From NCBI RefSeq assembly GCF_943193155.1, contig NZ_CALPDB010000001.1, positions 310,001 through 374,000 of the forward strand: a DNA stretch of 64,000 nucleotides, in the 5' to 3' direction. Positions within the stretch are counted from its first letter, which is position 1, and each line of letters starts with the position of its first letter. This document shows positions 59,064 to 64,000 of the stretch, in pieces. The notes under the pieces are model-generated. The model saw nothing but the letters and a program-made list of their open reading frames with translations, was not told where the DNA came from and did not search any database. The DNA comes from Veillonella intestinalis. GTDB lineage: Bacteria; Bacillota; Negativicutes; Veillonellales; Veillonellaceae. A program made the position numbers and the translations under genes.

Positions 59064-60992
59064 CTATAATGTTTGATCTTGTACTAAAGCGCCATTTAAA
59101 TATACTTGAATTTGAACTTTTCCAGTACCCGACACATCTTTTACAATTCGTTCGCCCGGTTGAGCTGTTCCATCAAAGACTGTATTCGAGCCAGCATCAT
59201 CGGTTACAACAATACGAACGGATTGATTAGCTTTTCCAGATGGAACTGTAATATCTACTGTGCCCTTAGTTACGGAACTATCACTTGGTTTTGGGTCAGC
59301 CTTTTTCTTCACTTCTCCAGTTAAGGATACGGCTGTATTAGCATCTAAGGAACTACCCGATTCTGGATTTTGTTGTGTTACAACTGCTGTATCTTCACTA
59401 CTTCCACTAATTGGACCTACTGTAAGGCCTAAAGCAGTCAATGCTTCTTTAGCCTCTTTAATAGTCATTCCTACTAAATTAGGTAATTCTATTTTTTGAA
59501 CTTTAACTCGATTAACAGTAACATCGACAGTGGTTCCTTTAGTCACCTTTGAATCACTCGGTGGTGATTGCATTAAAATGACCCCATCTTCCTTGCCATC
59601 TTCAGAAGCTGTTGTTATCTTACCTACAACTAAGCCTAGCCCTTTTAAACGACTCTTAGCTTGTTCTAAGGTCATCCCTGTAATATCTGGCATAGTAATA
59701 TCGCCTACACCTTTACTTACTACTAAATGAACTGTCCGCTGTTCTTTAACTTGTTCGCCAGCTTCAGGGCTTTGTGAAATAACTTGTCCTGCTGGAACAT
59801 CAGGATTAGACACTTCACTTGTAGAAACACGTAGGTGATTATCCTCTAAAATATGTTTAGCTACCGATACTTGTTTCCCCACTACATTTGGTACATCGAC
59901 AGTAGCATTGCTCCAGAAATTACCAAAACTTAAAAAGGCCCAAGCAAACGCTAATAAAAAGACGAAAAAAGCCCCTAACAAAATATATTTTTGTGGTAAG
60001 CGAGATAATTTAGTAAGCCAACTTTCTTTAACTGGCTCGTTTCCATAATAAACATCATCCTCTTCTAATTCACCATATGGTGATTCACTAACAGGCACCA
60101 TAACTTGAGTACCAAAGTCATGCGGTACGCGTCGACCACTATTACTACTTACAAAGCCTTGTGACATGCGCAGTGCTGAAATCATTTCAGATATATTATT
60201 AAAACGATCCTCTGGTCGTTTCGCTAATGATTTAATAACCGCTGACTCTAATAAAGTAGGAATACTCGGATTATAACGAGTTGGGGATATTAATTTTTCT
60301 CTTACATGTTTTAAAGCAACGCTAATCGGCGTTTCACCTTCATAAGGAACTCGGCCTGTTAGCATTTCATAAAGCACAGCCCCTAAGGAATAGATATCAG
60401 TGCTTCCATTAACTGGCTTGCCACTAGCTTGCTCGGGTGATAAATAATGAGCAGATCCCATAATGGAATTTGTATACATCATAGTTGTGCCAGCATTCAT
60501 AGCACGGGCAATACCAAAATCAGTAACCTTAATGCGACCTTGTTTAGTTATTAATACATTATGGGGTTTTATATCACAATGAACAATTCCCATTGCATGG
60601 GCATGTTCTAACCCTTCAGCAATAGCGATTGTAAATTTAACTGCATTATCAATAGGCAATCGTTCATGTCGAGTAATATATTCTTTTAAGGTTTCCCCTT
60701 CAATGTATTCCATGACAATATAGTGATATCCTTGATCAAATCCTACATCGTACATGCTCACAATATTAGGATGGCTTAGTTTACCAGCTGCTTGAGCCTC
60801 TCGTTTGAAGCGGGCTACGAAATCATCATCACCAGCAAAGTTTTGGTGCAATACTTTAATAGCTACAGGACGGCCTAATAATAAGTCTTCCCCTTTAAAT
60901 ACATCAGCCATGCCACCAACGCCAATTTTAGAAATTATTTTATAGCGATTATCAAGAACTAAGTCTTGTAATTTTGTTGCTGTTTCTTTCAT
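59064..60992 (-). CDS. pknB: PASTA-domain serine/threonine kinase
   Basis: A 642-residue membrane kinase sensing cell-wall fragments. Kinase domain about 17-275: glycine loop IGVGGMADVFKG, K46 in VAIK, catalytic D140, DFG 158-160. The catalytic loop reads HCDIKPHN instead of HRD. A membrane segment (about 335-355, ILLGAFFVFLLAFAWAFL) precedes three PASTA repeats (about 366-555) and a C-terminal beta-rich domain. Paired with the PP2C phosphatase upstream. Known relatives control division and wall synthesis. Confidence 0.95.
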   Translation of the reverse strand: MKETATKLQDLVLDNRYKIISKIGVGGMADVFKGEDLLLGRPVAIKVLHQNFAGDDDFVARFKREAQAAGKLSHPNIVSMYDVGFDQGYHYIVMEYIEGETLKEYITRHERLPIDNAVKFTIAIAEGLEHAHAMGIVHCDIKPHNVLITKQGRIKVTDFGIARAMNAGTTMMYTNSIMGSAHYLSPEQASGKPVNGSTDIYSLGAVLYEMLTGRVPYEGETPISVALKHVREKLISPTRYNPSIPTLLESAVIKSLAKRPEDRFNNISEMISALRMSQGFVSSNSGRRVPHDFGTQVMVPVSESPYGELEEDDVYYGNEPVKESWLTKLSRLPQKYILLGAFFVFLLAFAWAFLSFGNFWSNATVDVPNVVGKQVSVAKHILEDNHLRVSTSEVSNPDVPAGQVISQSPEAGEQVKEQRTVHLVVSKGVGDITMPDITGMTLEQAKSRLKGLGLVVGKITTASEDGKEDGVILMQSPPSDSKVTKGTTVDVTVNRVKVQKIELPNLVGMTIKEAKEALTALGLTVGPISGSSEDTAVVTQQNPESGSSLDANTAVSLTGEVKKKADPKPSDSSVTKGTVDITVPSGKANQSVRIVVTDDAGSNTVFDGTAQPGERIVKDVSGTGKVQIQVYLNGALVQDQTL

Positions 60993-61007
60993 GTTCTCAC
61001 CTCACTC

Positions 61008-61709
61008 CTAGTCAACAGTACCTATCACTATTGTCACATTATCTCGAGCCCCATGATCGTAAACTAAGGTCATTAAGTCCTCAATAAGACGTTCATCTTT
61101 TGCTTCCTTACGGAAGGCTTCTTCAATTATACTTTGCTCGATGTAACCAGTGAGGCCATCAGAACACAACAAAATTCTATCCCCTGGAGCTAACTTATAT
61201 TCACCGCCATCTATATCGACGACTGCCCCTACGCCAACCGCACGAGTTAATACATTGCGTTGCGGATGTTGTAACATATCGTCAGCAGCTAATTCACCAG
61301 CATCATACAAAACTTGTACCATCGAATGGTCAATACTTATTTGTGTAAGTTCTCCCTCATGAAAAACATAAAGCCGACTATCGCCTACATTAGCCCAATA
61401 TAAAGTAGTCCCCACTACATAGGCTACAACAGCCGTTGTTCCCATTCCTTCTAATTCTGGTGTAGCTTGTACTCGATCAAAAACAGCTATATTCGCTTTA
61501 GCCACTGCTTGACGTAACGTGTCTACAGAAATAGTGTCTGCTGCCTGTAATTCTGCCGATATAGTATCGACTACCATGGTACTTGCGATTTCACCACCTT
61601 TATAGCCACCCATTCCATCAGTGACTATACAAAAGGAATCGCCAATATAAAATCGGTCTTCATTGCGCTGACGCACTAAACCAATTTTACTCATGCCTAT
61701 ACTTTTCAT
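61008..61709 (-). CDS. prpC: PP2C-family serine/threonine phosphatase
   Basis: A 233-residue PP2C phosphatase: VRQRNEDRFYIGD, TDGMGGYKGGEIAS, WANVGDSRLYVFHEGELT, LCSDGLTGYIEQ and ARDNVTIVIGTVD supply the metal-binding aspartates. ATG 61709 follows GAAGGAGG; an upstream open extension lacks a site. It reverses the kinase encoded 15 bp downstream. Confidence 0.96.
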   Translation of the reverse strand: MKSIGMSKIGLVRQRNEDRFYIGDSFCIVTDGMGGYKGGEIASTMVVDTISAELQAADTISVDTLRQAVAKANIAVFDRVQATPELEGMGTTAVVAYVVGTTLYWANVGDSRLYVFHEGELTQISIDHSMVQVLYDAGELAADDMLQHPQRNVLTRAVGVGAVVDIDGGEYKLAPGDRILLCSDGLTGYIEQSIIEEAFRKEAKDERLIEDLMTLVYDHGARDNVTIVIGTVD

Positions 61710-61734
61710 AGGTCCTCCTTCACACATGTTTCAA

Positions 61735-62775
61735 TCATTCAGACTGTTTCTGAGCGTGTTGCACTTTTAATTGTCCACAGGCAGCTTGAATAGCATCGCC
61801 CATTTCTTTACGCACAGTTACAGCTACACCATAAGAAGCTACAATATTTTTAAAAGCTTCCATTTGGCGTCGTGACGGTTTAAACAGTTGAATATGTTCA
61901 TTCCCATTAACAGGAATTAAATTAACATTACAATTTGGAAAATCTTTTACCAATTCACCTAATTCATGTGCATTTTCAATAGATGAATTAATACCATCAA
62001 TTAATATATATTCAAATGTAACTCGACGATCAGTTTTTTCATAATAAGTTTTTACTGATGCCAATACATCTTCTAAATTATAGTGAGCACCAATTGGCAT
62101 AATTTCACATCGAATAGTATCATTTGGGGCATGTAAACTAAGTGCTAAGGTAATAGGAATACCTTCATCAGCTAGCAAATAGATATTCTCTACAACACCA
62201 CAAGTAGATAAGGTCATACGACGATAGCCAATATCAAAGGCTTCTTTTTCATGAAGCAGACGAAGTGCATTAATAGTGTTGGTATAATTTTGTAGTGGTT
62301 CGCCGGCTCCCATGACTACGATGGAGTGAATCCGCTCTTTTAGTAAAGCACCAAAAAGTAGTACTTGTGCCACAATTTCATGAGTTTCTAAATTCCGGTA
62401 TAAGCCACCTGTGGTAGAAGCGCAAAACACACAACCCATAGCACAGCCTACTTGTGAAGATACACAAACTGAATTACCATAATGCTGTTTCATTAACACT
62501 GTTTCCACTTGATTACCATCTGAAAGTTTTAACAGTAATTTTTTGGTTAGACCATCGGGCGCAGTCTTTTCAGTCACCACTTCTGGAATAGAAATTACGC
62601 ACTCCTTTACTAACCAGTCACGCATATTGCTTGGTAATTGTTGCATCGCTTCGAAATCAAAAACATAACGTTTATATATGTAATCCATAATTTGCTTGGC
62701 ACGAAACTTTGGAAATCCTGCTTCCACAATTATGGTTTGTAATTCTGTGAGGTTCTTACCTAATAATTCTATCAT
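61735..62775 (-). CDS. rlmN: Dual-specificity rRNA/tRNA m2A methyltransferase RlmN
   Basis: A 346-residue radical SAM enzyme methylating A2503 of 23S rRNA and A37 of some tRNAs. The cluster motif is GCAMGCVFCASTTGG; VVMGAGEPLQNY, LSTCGVV and the acceptor cysteine near the C-terminus in AIQAACGQLKVQ are present. Confidence 0.97.
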   Translation of the reverse strand: MIELLGKNLTELQTIIVEAGFPKFRAKQIMDYIYKRYVFDFEAMQQLPSNMRDWLVKECVISIPEVVTEKTAPDGLTKKLLLKLSDGNQVETVLMKQHYGNSVCVSSQVGCAMGCVFCASTTGGLYRNLETHEIVAQVLLFGALLKERIHSIVVMGAGEPLQNYTNTINALRLLHEKEAFDIGYRRMTLSTCGVVENIYLLADEGIPITLALSLHAPNDTIRCEIMPIGAHYNLEDVLASVKTYYEKTDRRVTFEYILIDGINSSIENAHELGELVKDFPNCNVNLIPVNGNEHIQLFKPSRRQMEAFKNIVASYGVAVTVRKEMGDAIQAACGQLKVQHAQKQSE

Positions 62776-62808
62776 AATTATATCCTTAAGTAATCAATTT
62801 TGTAAGTA

Positions 62809-64000
62809 TTAACCCTGTTTACGTAGGCGTGCTATAAAAAAGCCATCCATTTCATCTCGTTGCGGCCATAACGTAATCATTGGACCTGTTACAGGAAATG
62901 GTAAAAACGGAGCACTATCTTCTAAGACAAATTCACTATGAGTAGCTAAAAATTTATTAACTACCTCTTCGTTTTCGGCTTCATTAATAGTACAAGTTGA
63001 ATATACAAGTACACCGCCGTTCTTTACTGTTTTAGCAGCTTGTTCTAAAATATCAAACTGTAAAAGCGGTAATGATTGTAAAGACTCGGCTGTTTTATGC
63101 CAACGCATATCTAGCTTCCGCTGTAAAATACCTAGACCTGAGCAAGGCGCATCTACTAATACTTTATCAAATGTTTCTTGCCACTCAGAAGGTAGCTTTG
63201 TGGCGTCTTGCAATTTAAACTCAGCGTTAGTAACACCTAATCGTTTCGCATTTGTAGCCATGAGCCCTAATTTATGCTCATGAATATCATCAGCTATAAT
63301 ACGACCCTCATTATTCATGCGAGCTGCCATATGCATTGTTTTCCCCCCTGGAGCGGCACAGCAATCAAGAATATGCTCACCCGGCTTAGGATCCACTACA
63401 TAGGCTACGGCCATAGAAGCTTCATCAGAAAAGGTTAAAATACCATCTTTTACTAATGAAGAGTTTTCTAAAGACCCATGATGGCGCGTAATATGTACTG
63501 CTTCTGGCAGTTTACCCGTTGGCTCTACTTCCCAGCCAGCCTCTTCTATCGCCTTCAGTGCTTCAGGAATGGAAAGCTTTAAAGTATTGATGCGGGCGGT
63601 CAGTTTAGGTCGTTCGTTAAACCAAGCACATAGACCAAGGGTTTTTTCTTCACCATAAATAGTTAGCCAATGTTCTAATAGCCAAAGAGGCTGGTTATAA
63701 ATAAATGCTAAACGCTCCACTTCACTTGTAGCTAATTCATCAATGCTAAAGCTATCACGATTACGAATAAAATTGCGCAATACACCATTTACAAAACCAT
63801 CAAGGCCTCTAGCCATTTTTTTAGCCAGCTTAACACTTTCATTGACAGCAGCACTATCAGGTACTTTATCCATATAAATAAGCTGATAAAGCCCTAATCG
63901 TAAAATTTCAACTACAATCGAAGATAATTTGCGTAAAGGTCTTTTGGCTAAGCCTTCAATAATAGCATCTAAATAGTTTTTTCGACGAACTACACCATAC
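62809..64000 (-). CDS. rsmB: 16S rRNA (cytosine-967-C5)-methyltransferase RsmB (N-terminus beyond the window)
   Basis: About 397 residues are visible; the frame stays open through 64000. The upstream extension VVRRKNYLDAIIEGLAKRPL is clearly NusB-like RsmB N-terminal sequence, so an internal ATG at 63873 is not the start. Catalytic domain motifs: LDCCAAPGGKTMHMA, DAPCSGLGILQRK with one active cysteine, and VYSTCTINEAENE with the second. Family length is about 450, so roughly 50 residues are missing at the edge. Confidence 0.94.
   Translation of the reverse strand, partial: YGVVRRKNYLDAIIEGLAKRPLRKLSSIVVEILRLGLYQLIYMDKVPDSAAVNESVKLAKKMARGLDGFVNGVLRNFIRNRDSFSIDELATSEVERLAFIYNQPLWLLEHWLTIYGEEKTLGLCAWFNERPKLTARINTLKLSIPEALKAIEEAGWEVEPTGKLPEAVHITRHHGSLENSSLVKDGILTFSDEASMAVAYVVDPKPGEHILDCCAAPGGKTMHMAARMNNEGRIIADDIHEHKLGLMATNAKRLGVTNAEFKLQDATKLPSEWQETFDKVLVDAPCSGLGILQRKLDMRWHKTAESLQSLPLLQFDILEQAAKTVKNGGVLVYSTCTINEAENEEVVNKFLATHSEFVLEDSAPFLPFPVTGPMITLWPQRDEMDGFFIARLRKQG

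Noticed and set aside
63873-64000. rsmB starting at ATG 63873
   Set aside because: The frame remains open upstream and encodes recognisable RsmB N-terminal sequence up to the window edge.

Overview
The window is AT-rich bacterial chromosome with tightly packed operons. The content suits a Negativicute (Firmicutes with a Gram-negative-type envelope), most likely Veillonella or a close relative. Supporting genes are larC, a large FAD/Fe-S lactate-type dehydrogenase, a complete cobalamin nucleotide-loop/aminopropanol locus, an L-box-controlled dapB-asd-dapA operon, SUF CBDSU, a pheB-hom-thrB operon, and a PASTA kinase/PP2C pair. The genus is an inference; no rRNA lies in the window.

Layout. Positions 1-29.4 kb read almost entirely rightwards: larC end, chbG and a flippase-like membrane protein; pheB-hom-thrB; tRNA-Pro(GGG); htpX, ndk, pduO-type adenosyltransferase; cobU-cobQ-cbiB-cobS-pduX-cobD-cobC; rsuA, a proline peptidase, efp; two Asp23 proteins; nusB, a TsaD paralogue, xseA-xseB, ispA, a PAP2-like gene, tlyA, nadK, mnmM, argR, recN; then a lysine riboswitch and dapB-asd-dapA. 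At 29.5-31 kb lie the divergent lexA/yneA-like pair with LexA boxes. From 31 kb to the right edge nearly everything reads leftwards: a Cre-like tyrosine recombinase; the FAD/Fe-S dehydrogenase; a HAD phosphatase; the suf operon; lysA; groES-groEL with CIRCE; an ANTAR regulator and its kinase; tsaD-rimI-tsaB-tsaE-thiL; GerMN lipoprotein and amidase; a secreted metallo-beta-lactamase-fold protein; nnr, acpS; and rpe-rsgA-pknB-prpC-rlmN-rsmB. Only two small genes (35.5 and 37.0 kb) read rightwards in that half.

The two halves converge at about 31 kb. That is what a leading-strand-biased chromosome looks like at its replication terminus. About 110 bp upstream of the recombinase start, and near the convergence point, is a perfect 15-bp inverted repeat with a 7-bp spacer that resembles both a Firmicute dif site and loxP. 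My main proposal is that the recombinase and this palindrome form a single-recombinase chromosome-dimer-resolution module.

The second main proposal is the rightward gene at 35.55 kb. It encodes a SpeD (S-adenosylmethionine decarboxylase) homologue whose pyruvoyl-forming serine is replaced by cysteine and whose catalytic cysteine is replaced by phenylalanine, with an added strongly basic tail: a probable repurposed or degenerate family member. Other regulatory candidates are a terminator-like hairpin in the suf leader, a structured RNA after the adenosyltransferase gene, and an ANTAR/kinase pair without ethanolamine genes nearby.
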